Positions 36,677 to 44,460 are shown, counted from the first letter of the stretch. The stretch is 64,000 nucleotides of DNA from Bacillus sp. SA1-12 (GCF_000981385.1 NZ_LATZ01000003.1:144780-208779); one strand, 5' to 3'. Notes: a model not told the origin generated them from the sequence alone. Translations and numbers: made by a program.

Positions 36677-37375
36677 ATGAAGCGTAAGAAAGACTTAAGT
36701 CTTGAAATGGGCTCGATAGATGAGTTGTTATCTCAGTTAAAAAGCCGTAAAAAACATACTAAAAAACATGACCATAAAAAACATGACCATAAAAAATGTG
36801 ATCATAAAAAACATGATCATAAAAAACATGATCATAAAAAACATCATAAATGTGATGACAATAACAATGGAGTTGTATGTGATGGTTGTGCGTGTACCTT
36901 CCTAGTAGGTAGAGAAGAGGAAGTATTTAATCTTCTCCTTGAAGGAAATGATAATTTTCTAAATTTAGCAGGTAATGGTGGAAATCGTACTGACTTTGAG
37001 TTCCAAGGATTTGATGATTGTTGTGCAATCTTTACTTTTGAAAGCACAGGTCAAACTGAAGAAACATTTGTAGTAGATTGTCGTTGTATTTGTGCACTTG
37101 TACCAGTAAATGGTAATGGGAATGGTGGCGGTGGAACACCACCAGTAACACCACCAGTAACACCACCAGTAATACCAGTAATACCTGGTTCATTGAGAGC
37201 ACGTCTTTTAGCACTTCTTGGTGAACTAGTTCAAATCGAGGTTGGAAATGAACTATTTAATCCATTAGTTGGAAGAATTTTGGCGGTTAGAACTGATTAT
37301 TTCGTTCTACTTGAAACTACTGGTAACCAAACTCTAGTAAGATTTGATCAAATTGAAACGATAACTGAACTATAA
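36677..37375 (+). CDS. Cys-rich coat-like protein with His repeat and Sm-like C-terminal domain
   Basis: A 232-aa three-part protein. Residues about 25-58 are a tandem KKHDH/KKCDH repeat with about a dozen His. Residues about 60-140 are the Cys-rich domain shared with the 36077 product. A Pro/Thr/Val linker (TPPVTPPVTPPVIPVIP) leads to a 60-residue domain (RLLALLGELVQIEVGNELF onward, ending RFDQIETITEL) that resembles the DUF2642/Sm-like fold seen in some coat proteins. The His/Cys content suggests metal binding or crosslinking. It lies 12 nt before the 37388 gene, probably in one transcript. Confidence 0.8.
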   Translation: MKRKKDLSLEMGSIDELLSQLKSRKKHTKKHDHKKHDHKKCDHKKHDHKKHDHKKHHKCDDNNNGVVCDGCACTFLVGREEEVFNLLLEGNDNFLNLAGNGGNRTDFEFQGFDDCCAIFTFESTGQTEETFVVDCRCICALVPVNGNGNGGGGTPPVTPPVTPPVIPVIPGSLRARLLALLGELVQIEVGNELFNPLVGRILAVRTDYFVLLETTGNQTLVRFDQIETITEL

Positions 37376-37387
37376 GGGGGGAAAAGA

Positions 37388-37600
37388 ATGTTTAGTGATA
37401 TGTTAGCTGCGGAGTTAGCAGGCCGTATTGGAGCAAGAGTTTTGATTGCAACAGACAATGCTGAAGTAGAGGGAATTCTAATGTCTGTTAATGGAAATTT
37501 AATAACTGTTGTGGAGAACAATGGATATGGAGCAGGTAGATTAACAAGTGTGTCAGCCTTATATGTTAACTTTGTTAGATTTTTACTTCCTGCTGCGTAA
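37388..37600 (+). CDS. Small Sm-like coat-associated protein
   Basis: A 70-aa protein: AAELAGRIGARVLIATDNAEV, EGILMSVNGNLITVVENN and VSALYVNFVRFLLP. The pattern (short helix, then strands around a G-x-L/V turn) is like the C-terminal domain of the preceding gene and like DUF2642-type spore proteins. AAGGGGGG before the ATG. Cotranscribed with 36677 and followed by a strong terminator. Confidence 0.75.
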   Translation: MFSDMLAAELAGRIGARVLIATDNAEVEGILMSVNGNLITVVENNGYGAGRLTSVSALYVNFVRFLLPAA

Positions 37601-37615
37601 ATCTTGTTAATAGAG

Positions 37616-37649
37616 GAATGGATTCAATGGAATCCATTCTTTTTTTTTA
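37616..37649 (+). terminator. Strong terminator
   Basis: GAATGGATTC pairs with GAATCCATTC around an AATG loop, then nine T. Confidence 0.88.
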
Positions 37650-37699
37650 TCCAATTTAATATATCGCTTATTTCGTCCAATCTTATCAAAAGGAACTAA

Positions 37700-37708
37700 C
37701 ATACTATA
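37700..37708 (+). promoter_or_regulatory. SigK-like -10 before the collagen-like gene
   Basis: CATACTATA matches CATANNNTA fully, about 30 bp before the start codon; the -35 AC is not at 16-17 bp. Confidence 0.4.
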
Positions 37709-37738
37709 TTGGTGAATAAACTGAATCGAGGTGTTAAA

Positions 37739-38434
37739 ATGACAAACAAATATTATAATAGTAAGCAATGCTGCTCACATTTTCCTAATTGTACTTGTGC
37801 GTTAAATAGATTTTTAAAACTTCTAAATCATCCAAAGAAAAAGTGTATTTGTCCTCCAGGACCAGCAGGACCAGCCGGAGCACCAGGGGCGCCCGGAGCA
37901 CCCGGAGCAGCGGGTGCTCCAGGAGCACCCGGAGCACCCGGAGCACCCGGAGCACCCGGAGCACCAGGGGCACCAGGGGCACCAGGAGCACCAGGACCAG
38001 CAGGACCAGCAGGACCACCAGGAACAGTCTTAGGATTCGCTTATATTTATAACACGCCTTCTCAAAGTGTAGCGCCGAATAATAATGTGGCCTTTAGTAA
38101 TACAGGTCCTATAACTCCTACTGTTTTTTCTCATACGTCTGGGTCTCCTAATATTACAATTAATCAACCTGGAGTTTATCAAGCAACTTATTTATCATCC
38201 ATGACAACAGGCGGGCTGCCAATAACATCGCTTTATTTTAATGGTGCTCATATAGCAGGAAGCACTTATAGGCCAAATAATGATATTCAGGGACAGGTAA
38301 TTTTTACGATAGCTACTCCTGGAATTTTAAATTTACGAAATACAGGAAATAATATGATTGGATTACCCAATTTTAATAATATTAATGGGGAACTAGGTAC
38401 CAATATTTCACTGCAACTCTTTAAGCTAGCTTAA
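37739..38434 (+). CDS. Collagen-like BclA-type spore surface protein
   Basis: A protein of about 231 aa. A Cys-rich N-terminus (QCCSHFPNCTCALNRFLK; KKCICPPGP) anchors it, then about 25 uninterrupted Gly-X-Y triplets, mostly GAP (about 43-108), form a collagen triple helix. The last 125 residues are a beta-rich head (TVLGFAYIYNTPSQSVAP; NITINQPGVYQATYLSS; ISLQLFKLA) like the C1q/TNF-type trimer heads of BclA. Collagen stalks of BclA proteins are glycosylated in B. anthracis, which fits the adjacent glycan genes. I start at ATG 37739 after GAGGTG; an upstream TTG is unlikely. Confidence 0.9.
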   Translation: MTNKYYNSKQCCSHFPNCTCALNRFLKLLNHPKKKCICPPGPAGPAGAPGAPGAPGAAGAPGAPGAPGAPGAPGAPGAPGAPGAPGPAGPAGPPGTVLGFAYIYNTPSQSVAPNNNVAFSNTGPITPTVFSHTSGSPNITINQPGVYQATYLSSMTTGGLPITSLYFNGAHIAGSTYRPNNDIQGQVIFTIATPGILNLRNTGNNMIGLPNFNNINGELGTNISLQLFKLA

Positions 38435-38499
38435 AAAAACAAATCACTTAAAAAAGTAGTTGCTTACTAAATGTATTAAAATCTTACCACAAAACAAAA

Positions 38500-38541
38500 A
38501 TCTTTAGCCTTTTACCTATGGATATGGTTTAAGGCTTTTTT
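38500..38541 (+). terminator. Terminator after the collagen-like gene
   Basis: AGCCTT (38506-38511) pairs with AAGGCT (38531-38536), followed by six T. Confidence 0.65.
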
Positions 38542-38666
38542 AGTAAACTGAAAAGGAAGCTAATCTATTACTCTATTGAAACTATTAAACTACACAAGGA
38601 TAAAAGGAGTGTAATTCCATTTATCCCTAAACCAAAAATGGGCACCAAAACCATATCTTTTCCTAA

Positions 38667-38694
38667 ACAAAAACCTAAACCTATGCATTATATA
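38667..38694 (+). promoter_or_regulatory. SigK-like promoter of cotV-cotW
   Basis: AC (38667-38668), 17 bp, CATTATATA (38686-38694), one mismatch from the consensus -10. Confidence 0.5.
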
Positions 38695-38717
38695 TAAAGA
38701 GGAAAGGAGGGTTTTTT

Positions 38718-39134
38718 GTGTACTATTTGAACACTCCAGTTGAAATGAATACAGAATTTCTTTCATCCTTCATTGATGTAGAAGGGGAAATAACAGCTAA
38801 GACCATTCAAGCTTCAGGTGATCTTATTCATATAAAAAATTCCCGTAACGTAAGAATTATCACTTATGATGCAGAACAAATTTCTACTCTAAATACGTCC
38901 ATTCAAGCAGTCATCACATTGTTTCTTCAAACAATCCTTTTAGACAGTGAAACAGCCGAATTAATCACTCAGGAAATGAAAAATAAATTTAGCATCAAAC
39001 AAGCCAATAAAAAGGAAATTTTTATCGAAAATTCGGCAGAAGTGGTGATCGATTTACGAAATCATGAGGTAGCTTATTCACTTCAATTTTTTATGCAGGT
39101 ACTGATAGCTTTGATTTCCGAATTTATCACCTAA
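38718..39134 (+). CDS. cotV: Spore crust protein CotV-like (CotX/CotV domain)
   Basis: A 138-aa protein carrying one full spore coat X/V domain pair: SGDLIHIKNSRNVRII followed by SIQAVITLFLQTILL, then NKKEIFIENSAEVVIDL followed by LQFFMQVLIALI. This pattern of a charged beta motif followed by an amphipathic helix is the CotX/CotV signature. GTG start after AGGAGG. It starts a unit with cotW; the order V-W-X is that of B. subtilis. Confidence 0.85.
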   Translation: MYYLNTPVEMNTEFLSSFIDVEGEITAKTIQASGDLIHIKNSRNVRIITYDAEQISTLNTSIQAVITLFLQTILLDSETAELITQEMKNKFSIKQANKKEIFIENSAEVVIDLRNHEVAYSLQFFMQVLIALISEFIT

Positions 39135-39158
39135 GAAAAATGATAAAGGAGGGGTAAT

Positions 39159-39443
39159 ATGGATGATAAAAAGCCTGATCTTATGTCTCCTGAAATGGCA
39201 AAAATAATGGTTCAACAAATTCTTAACAAGCATAACATTTCAAAAGAAAAACTAGCGCAAATTTCTGACGAAGATAAGGAACGTTTTAAAGAGCTTGCTA
39301 AAACATATAAAGCACATGTTGAAAGTCTTCTTGATGATCAAGGTTTTGCAACAGAAGAACCTTCCTCTAAATCTAGCAATGAGAAAAAATCAGAAAACAA
39401 GATGACTTTGCGACAAAAACTCCGTAAAAGACGAGGCAAATAA
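39159..39443 (+). CDS. cotW: Spore crust protein CotW-like
   Basis: A 94-aa helical, charged protein: MAKIMVQQILNKHNISKEKL, SDEDKERFKELAKTYKAHV and a basic end MTLRQKLRKRRGK. Matches the remembered shape of B. subtilis CotW (MVQNIF-KHGV... SDEEKE... and a basic Arg-rich tail). It lies 24 nt after cotV, with AAAGGAGG before its ATG, and before cotX. Confidence 0.78.
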   Translation: MDDKKPDLMSPEMAKIMVQQILNKHNISKEKLAQISDEDKERFKELAKTYKAHVESLLDDQGFATEEPSSKSSNEKKSENKMTLRQKLRKRRGK

Positions 39444-39481
39444 TCTAAAAATGGGCAAATCACCTGAGGTAAATACCTTAT

Positions 39482-39509
39482 ACAAAAGATACCTTTCCTG
39501 CATTTAATG
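39482..39509 (+). promoter_or_regulatory. SigK-like promoter of cotX
   Basis: AC (39482-39483), 17 bp, CATTTAATG (39501-39509); same CATT variant as the cotV promoter. Confidence 0.42.
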
Positions 39510-39535
39510 TATTAAACCGAAAGGAGGAAGAATAA

Positions 39536-40018
39536 ATGGAAGCAAAACGTTATAACTGGTGTGCTCTTGGAACTGAAGACCACCCAATGAAAGAAAAATG
39601 TCATGATGAAAGAGATGTATTTGGTCATCGTAATGATGATGCAATTTTTGAACAAGATGGATTACAAGTTGCAAATACTGAACAAGAAATTAAAGAGTTA
39701 ATTTTTATCAAAGATTCTTGCGACATTAAAGTAAAATCAGAACAAGAACAATTTGCTGCTACAATCAATATTGGAATTAACTTAATCATCTCTTTATTAA
39801 ATATCATCCTTGACGACGATGCAGAACTTGTTACACAAGAATTATTGCAAGTAGCACAAACAACTCAAAAAAGTAAACAAAAAGTAGTTATCATAAATTG
39901 TAAGGATATTGAGGTTAACTTAGAAGATCAAAATACAGCTGTAACATTAAATCTATTCCTTAATATCTTTGTTGCCTTGCTTAATATTGTCCTAGACCTT
40001 GAAGATATTGTTGATTAA
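39536..40018 (+). CDS. cotX: Spore crust protein CotX
   Basis: A 160-aa crust protein with two CotX/CotV repeats: LIFIKDSCDIKVKSEQEQ followed by INIGINLIISLLNIILDDDA, and KVVIINCKDIEVNLEDQ followed by LNLFLNIFVALLNIVLDLED. The N-terminus is hydrophilic (KEKCHDERDVFGHRNDD). In B. subtilis CotX joins CotY/CotZ in the crust and carries attached glycans. AAGGAGG precedes the ATG and a perfect hairpin ends the transcript. Confidence 0.9.
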   Translation: MEAKRYNWCALGTEDHPMKEKCHDERDVFGHRNDDAIFEQDGLQVANTEQEIKELIFIKDSCDIKVKSEQEQFAATINIGINLIISLLNIILDDDAELVTQELLQVAQTTQKSKQKVVIINCKDIEVNLEDQNTAVTLNLFLNIFVALLNIVLDLEDIVD

Positions 40019-40062
40019 TTGTTCGAACAAAGACATTAATCATTAAGGAAGGATAATATTAA

Positions 40063-40090
40063 TAGCTGATCTCGATCATGAGATCAGCTA
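40063..40090 (+). terminator. Terminator after cotX
   Basis: A perfect 11-bp stem (TAGCTGATCTC with GAGATCAGCTA) with a short loop; the T stretch after it is weak. Confidence 0.65.
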
Positions 40091-40180
40091 CCTTCATTTT
40101 AAAACAAGTTTCATAAATACATATTCTTTAATTAAGCTCATAAAATGTGTATAGAGAATTCAAATAAAGGTGTGTGTGTA

Positions 40181-40531
40181 ATGTTAACATTGCTGAATTT
40201 AATCATTCTTGCACTTGCCTCATTTCGATTAACAAGATTACTTGTCTTTGATAAAATTACCGAATTTATCAGACGACCTTTTCATCAAGAAGTTGAAGAA
40301 AAAGATGAAAATGGAGAAATAGAAACGTATATAGAAATTAAGGGAACCGGCTTAAGAGCATGGATCGGTGAACTTTTAAGCTGCTACTGGTGTACAGGTG
40401 TATGGTGTTCTGCCTTTCTATATGCAGTTTGGCTGCTTTGGCCTTCTGTGGCGGAGCCTTTGCTTTTTATTTTAGCTATCGCAGGATTAGCGGGAATCAT
40501 CGAAACGGTTATAAATAAATTGTTAGATTAG
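40181..40531 (+). CDS. yjcA: DUF1360 sporulation protein YjcA
   Basis: A membrane protein of about 116 aa: two N-terminal/C-terminal helices and the DUF1360 signature LASFRLTRLLVFDKI, RRPF, and LLSCYWCTGVWCSA with its CYWC motif. Matches B. subtilis yjcA in position after the cot genes. I start at ATG 40181 after AAAGGTG; the upstream in-frame ATG at about 40147 is not supported. Confidence 0.88.
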   Translation: MLTLLNLIILALASFRLTRLLVFDKITEFIRRPFHQEVEEKDENGEIETYIEIKGTGLRAWIGELLSCYWCTGVWCSAFLYAVWLLWPSVAEPLLFILAIAGLAGIIETVINKLLD

Positions 40532-40649
40532 GCTTATGCTTAGAACGATATAAAGCGATACGCATAAACTGAATTTAGGCAATCAATATTGGGTTTGGCT
40601 GATTTTATATAGATTTATTACATTATCAATTAGGAAGGTGGGGATACAA

Positions 40650-40763
40650 ATGAAAAAAAGCAGCATGAATCCTACCGATAAGGAACAAAAAACGCCTTCA
40701 GTTGGGCAAAAGAAGGTTAAAAAAAGCGGCTGTGGCTGTGGCAAAAAGAAAAAACGGTCATAG
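40650..40763 (+). CDS. Short basic peptide with C-terminal GCGCGKKKK
   Basis: A 37-codon gene with AGGAAGGTGGGG just before the ATG and a strong terminator after it. The product MKKSSMNPTDKEQ... is lysine-rich and ends GCGCGKKKKRS, a possible metal-binding or crosslinking tail. It lies in a run of sporulation genes (cotX, yjcA, yjcZ, spoVIF), so a coat role is possible. I do not recognise a family. Confidence 0.68.
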   Translation: MKKSSMNPTDKEQKTPSVGQKKVKKSGCGCGKKKKRS

Positions 40764-40785
40764 TGTAAAAGTAAATATATGAGGC

Positions 40786-40821
40786 AGGCTGACGAGAAAA
40801 TTCGTCAGCCTATTATTTTTT
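40786..40821 (+). terminator. Terminator of the small Lys/Cys gene
   Basis: AGGCTGACGA pairs with TCGTCAGCCT, then a T-rich run. Confidence 0.85.
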
Positions 40822-41216
40822 AGGGGATCTATATGTCTGCAAATCAAAGCAATGGATCATCTGATTTAAGAGCAGTAATAAAGTAACAAAAATACTATAT
40901 CCTGTATCGCTTGCTGTAAGAAGGATGGATCGTAATTTCTGATGCGCTATAAGGTATTATGGTATTTCAAAACAGGAGAACCGCTAAAAAGCCATTATCC
41001 CAGAGTATATAAGATGGTATCAAATATACCTGTGAAGCCGAAGAAGAACCTGTACTTGAGTACAAATAGGCATTCATTTTTTTCAGCGAAGATTCTCACA
41101 TAAAAAAGGTTTTGGTAAGAAATGATAATATATCATAACACAAATTTTTCTTACTAAGCCTTCTTCACATATTTAAGAAGGTAAAAAATCAAAAGAAATG
41201 TGAAGGTGACAGGGAA
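40822..41216. other. Intergenic region, one weak small ORF
   Basis: No clear gene. A 53-codon plus-strand frame at 40942-41103 (MRYKVLWYFKTGEPLK...) has its nearest AAGGATGG 13 nt upstream, too far for a good start, and I recognise no family. It may be a gene remnant. Confidence 0.3.
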
Positions 41217-41933
41217 ATGCTAGACTGGGTTGAAGTAATCATACGTTCAGTACTTATCATTTTAGGATTATTTTTTATCACCAAACTATTGGGAAAAAAG
41301 CAATTATCAAAATTATCTTTTTTCGAGTACATCGTCGGGATTACCGTAGGTGATATCGCTGGAACGATTTCAATGGATATTGAATTAAATGTAGTAAATG
41401 GTGTGATTTCATTATTAATATGGGCGCTTTTCCCGGTCATTGTATCAATGGCTTCCTTAAAGAGCATTGTTTTTCGCAAAATAGTGGAAGGGACTCCTAC
41501 AACATTTATTGAGGGAGGTAAGATCCTAGAGGAGAACTTAAAACATGAGAAATACACAACAGATGAGTTAATGGAGCAATTAAGGAAAAAGGATATTTTT
41601 TTTGCTGGAGATGTTGAATTTGCAACGCTTGAAACGAATGGGGAATTAAGTGTTTTTTTAAAACGGGAAAAAAAGCCCGTGCTTTGGGAGGATCTATTCG
41701 GACAAGGGCAGCAGCTAAAAACACCGCAAACGATTATTAGGGACGGAAAATTAAATGAAGAAGCCATTTATGCCAGTGGCTATAGTTTGGATTGGGTTAA
41801 TGCCCAGCTCAAAAAACATGAAGCAGCTGCAGAGGAAATTTTCCTCGGCCAAGTCGACCACTCAGGGAAATTATACCTAGATTATTACAAGGATGGATTG
41901 CTTAAAAAAGGAGAGAAAGATATTGATCATTGA
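41217..41933 (+). CDS. YetF-like DUF421 membrane protein, first copy
   Basis: A 238-aa inner-membrane protein with three N-terminal helices and a cytoplasmic YetF domain. Marker: FFITKLLGKKQLSKLSFFEYIVGITVGDIAG. The cytoplasmic part has the DELMEQLRKKDIFFAGDVEFATLETNGELSV block. Relatives include B. subtilis YetF, YdfR, YrbG and YkjA. B. subtilis YetF is reported in spore germination/cation biology, but no role can be fixed here. A second copy is at 47321. Confidence 0.88.
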   Translation: MLDWVEVIIRSVLIILGLFFITKLLGKKQLSKLSFFEYIVGITVGDIAGTISMDIELNVVNGVISLLIWALFPVIVSMASLKSIVFRKIVEGTPTTFIEGGKILEENLKHEKYTTDELMEQLRKKDIFFAGDVEFATLETNGELSVFLKREKKPVLWEDLFGQGQQLKTPQTIIRDGKLNEEAIYASGYSLDWVNAQLKKHEAAAEEIFLGQVDHSGKLYLDYYKDGLLKKGEKDIDH

Positions 41934-42135
41934 ACAGGTTTTCCGTGGGTTGATGGAGAATGTATATCGCCGGCATGATCATATCCAAAGAAAAGAGGAT
42001 GCCAATCTTTATCGTAAAGAGAGGGAACTGAACCAAATGGATAGGCTGAGTGATGAATTTGAACAAAGAATGGAGTTAGCTGCTGTAGAAATGGAAAAGT
42101 GGCTGATTAAACATAAACCTATAAAAAGAAATTAG
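41923..42135 (+). CDS. Small helical protein downstream of YetF
   Basis: A 70-aa charged protein (IIEQVFRGLMENVYRRHDHIQRKED; RMELAAVEMEKWLIKHK). TTG start at 41923 after GGAGAG, overlapping the end of the YetF gene by 11 nt, which implies coupling. No named family recognised. Confidence 0.62.
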   Translation: MIIEQVFRGLMENVYRRHDHIQRKEDANLYRKERELNQMDRLSDEFEQRMELAAVEMEKWLIKHKPIKRN

Positions 42136-42228
42136 AATTCATATCAAAAACTACCCGCAAACGTCCAAACAAACTGACTCCTATCTTCATATAGTGAAGT
42201 AATGATAGCAGGAGGAGGTGCTTAGCGC

Positions 42229-42348
42229 ATGGGTTACGGCTACGGTGGCTATGGTTATGGCGGCGGCGGCTATTACGGCAGCACGTTTGTTTTAATCGTT
42301 GTATTATTTATCCTTTTAATCATTGTTGGTGCTTCTTTCTATAACTAA
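42229..42348 (+). CDS. yjcZ: YjcZ-family sporulation protein
   Basis: A 39-aa peptide: Gly/Tyr-rich N-terminus ([17 protein letters not shown]) and one hydrophobic helix ([18 protein letters not shown]). This is the YjcZ/SscA family of very small spore-assembly proteins. AGGAGGAGG lies before the ATG. It lies before spoVIF as in B. subtilis. Confidence 0.88.
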   Translation: MGYGYGGYGYGGGGYYGSTFVLIVVLFILLIIVGASFYN

Positions 42349-42374
42349 GACCTAGTGTCTTTGGGGCATCAAAG

Positions 42375-42407
42375 AAAATACGAGCAGATTTTGCTCGTAT
42401 TTTTTTT
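42375..42407 (+). terminator. Terminator after yjcZ
   Basis: ATACGAGCA pairs with TGCTCGTAT, then eight T. Confidence 0.9.
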
Positions 42408-42591
42408 GAAAAGGTAAGAAAGGATTAAATTTTAACATCATGAAGTGTAGGCAAAGAACGATTTCAATTTCATGAGCTTCTTAGTTGTCCTAGGCTTTTC
42501 TTAAGAAACTTGAACAAAGAGCTCAGTCTCTTTTTATTCACCTTTTGCCTAGAATGTCATAGGATATATCATCAGGTAAGGAGGCGGGAAA

Positions 42592-42846
42592 ATGGATAAT
42601 AAATTCTTCAAAAATATCGAAAATAAAACTGGCGTTAACATGAATGATGTTTTTGCTTTAGCAAATTCTTTACAGGGTGCAAACTTCAAAGATGAAAAAA
42701 CTGTACGCAATGTGATCCGCCGCGTATCACAAATTGCTAACAAACCTGTTTCAAAGCAAATGGAAGATAAAATTGTTAATTCAATTGTTAATGGAAATGA
42801 AAAATTAGATTTTAACACCATTTCAAAAATGATTAATAAGAAATAA
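42592..42846 (+). CDS. spoVIF: Stage VI sporulation protein SpoVIF (YjcC)
   Basis: An 84-aa protein needed late in spore coat assembly in B. subtilis, where it acts on GerE-dependent expression. Conserved text: KNIENKTGVNMNDVFALANSLQGANFKDEKTVRNVI and PVSKQMEDKIVNSIV. Correct size and order between yjcZ and yjcD. AAGGAGG precedes the ATG. Confidence 0.92.
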   Translation: MDNKFFKNIENKTGVNMNDVFALANSLQGANFKDEKTVRNVIRRVSQIANKPVSKQMEDKIVNSIVNGNEKLDFNTISKMINKK

Positions 42847-42872
42847 ATGAAAGACAACCAGGTATTTAAGAG

Positions 42873-42920
42873 AAGGTGAATCAAAGGGGCAAAGCTCTTT
42901 TGATTCACCTTAATTTATTT
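42873..42920 (+). terminator. Terminator after spoVIF
   Basis: AAGGTGAATCAAA pairs with TTTGATTCACCTT, then a T-rich stretch. Confidence 0.82.
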
Positions 42921-43001
42921 TGTTAATATATTGTTCATTATTCTTTCACCTTAATTTCACATATCTCCTTTATAGTGAAGGTGACAAAAAGAGGTGAAAA
43001 A

Positions 43002-43658
43002 ATGGAACAAAATAAAGAGCAAATTGCAACATGGAGAAGTTTTTTATTACTATATAAGTTTGCCTTAGATGAAATGAATACAAAACTTGAAATATTAAAT
43101 GAGGAATTTGAATTTTCACATCAGCATAATCCAATTGAACATATAAAATCCAGGTTAAAGGAACCAACAAGTATAATAGGAAAGCTGCAAAGAAAAGGCT
43201 TGGCAATTACAACTGAAGAAGCAGCCAAACATATTCAGGATATTGCCGGGGTCCGAATCATTTGCTCTTTTGTATCAGATATTTATAAAATCCTTAATAT
43301 GATTTCCAGTCAGGATGATATTAACGTATTAAAGGTAAAGGATTATCTTAAAAACCCAAAGTCTAACGGATACCAAAGTCTTCATTTATTAGTGGAAATT
43401 CCCGTCTTTTTAACAAATCGAACAGAATATATAAAAGTTGAAATACAAATACGTACGATCGCCATGGATTTTTGGGCTAGCTTAGAGCATAAGATTTATT
43501 ACAAATATGATAAGGAAGTACCTGAATCATTAACAAATGAATTAAAAGAAGCAGCCGAAATTGCTCACTATCTCGATATGAAAATGAAAAGAATTCATGA
43601 TGAAATGATGATGTATAAGGTGAAAGACAAGTTAAACGAAATTCGTATTATCGTCTAA
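43002..43658 (+). CDS. sasA: Small alarmone synthetase SasA-like (YwaC/RelP)
   Basis: A second (p)ppGpp synthetase, about 218 aa. It is closer to B. subtilis YwaC than to YjbM: LLVYKFALD-like LLLYKFALDEMNTK, HNPIEHIKSRLK, DIAGVRIICSFVSDIY, NGYQSLHLLVEIPVFLTNRTEY and EIQIRTIAMDFWASLEHKIYYKY. The start ATG at 43002 has GAGGTG upstream; an in-frame start at 42975 is less likely. In B. subtilis ywaC lies elsewhere and is induced by cell-envelope stress (SigW, SigM). No such promoter was identified here. Confidence 0.92.
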   Translation: MEQNKEQIATWRSFLLLYKFALDEMNTKLEILNEEFEFSHQHNPIEHIKSRLKEPTSIIGKLQRKGLAITTEEAAKHIQDIAGVRIICSFVSDIYKILNMISSQDDINVLKVKDYLKNPKSNGYQSLHLLVEIPVFLTNRTEYIKVEIQIRTIAMDFWASLEHKIYYKYDKEVPESLTNELKEAAEIAHYLDMKMKRIHDEMMMYKVKDKLNEIRIIV

Positions 43659-43678
43659 TGAACGAATTCAGTATTTAT

Positions 43679-43713
43679 AAAACCCTCATACTTGCTTAGG
43701 TATGAGGGTTTTA
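43679..43713 (+). terminator. Terminator after sasA
   Basis: AACCCTCATAC pairs with GTATGAGGGTTTT. Confidence 0.85.
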
Positions 43714-43805
43714 ATTGTTTAAAAATGATTTTTGTTTGGGGTTGATTCGTAAAGGGTAGGAACCTTATAAAGATATCACGATTTAAACTGCAGGAGGAAT
43801 GAAAG

Positions 43806-44084
43806 ATGGTGATGAAATGGAAGAAGAAGTTTTTCGTTGGAGGAATTGCTGCGACAATGACATTAGTCGGACTAGCTGGGTGTGGGGATGAAATAAATGA
43901 AGCAGAGAAAAATGTGGATAAAGCGAAAGAAGTAAGTGACGAATTAGAAAAAAATATGAATAATGCAGAACAGGAGCTGCAGGAAAATGGAGTCGGAGAT
44001 GGCGTAGATCAGGATAACGGTCCAAGTGACGGCGTACAAAAAGACGAGATAGATGATGAAAATAAAAATACGGAAACCAACTAG
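43806..44084 (+). CDS. Small lipoprotein
   Basis: A 92-aa exported lipoprotein: basic start MVMKWKKKFF, hydrophobic stretch and lipobox LAGC (Cys26), then an acidic helical segment (INEAEKNVDKAKEVSDELEKN) and an acidic tail. No named family. AGGAGG is 8 nt from the first ATG. Confidence 0.75.
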   Translation: MVMKWKKKFFVGGIAATMTLVGLAGCGDEINEAEKNVDKAKEVSDELEKNMNNAEQELQENGVGDGVDQDNGPSDGVQKDEIDDENKNTETN

Positions 44085-44117
44085 TTAAGATTTGAGTAAA
44101 AATGAAGGGGGATTGAA

Positions 44118-44432
44118 ATGACTAAAACCTATTATGTTTCAGTTGAAGCGGAGGATATTCAAGAATCCAGATTGGATGATCACTTAATCTATTATGAAAT
44201 TAATGCTACACATGAGCAAATCCAGGAAATCAGAAAGATTTTACGGGAAATTACTAAAACAGAATTAGATCCCAAACCAATCCTAACATCGTTAAATGAA
44301 GAAAATGGGATAGAATATCGGGAAGAACAGGATCAATTAATAAAAACCTTGTATGAAAAAATTTATCAGCTTGGAACCTCAGAAACAAAACAGGAGCTCC
44401 GATCATTACGAATTTTAAACCATCTTCACTAA
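44118..44432 (+). CDS. Unknown 104-aa cytoplasmic protein
   Basis: An unrecognised, mainly helical protein without signal peptide or membrane helix (YYVSVEAEDIQESRLDDHL; EQIQEIRKILREIT). It has AAGGGGG before its ATG. It sits between the small lipoprotein and the convergent helicase gene; its end overlaps a hairpin at 44418-44451. Confidence 0.65.
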   Translation: MTKTYYVSVEAEDIQESRLDDHLIYYEINATHEQIQEIRKILREITKTELDPKPILTSLNEENGIEYREEQDQLIKTLYEKIYQLGTSETKQELRSLRILNHLH

Positions 44433-44460
44433 AGAAGATGGCTGTTCTTTGTCGTCATCA

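Noticed and set aside
36760..36850. Short DNA tandem repeat as a possible regulatory or CRISPR array
   Set aside because: It is the coding repeat for KKHDH units within the 36677 protein.
40942..41103. 53-codon plus-strand frame in the gap before the first YetF gene
   Set aside because: Ribosome binding site too distant and no family recognised; noted only within the intergenic entry.
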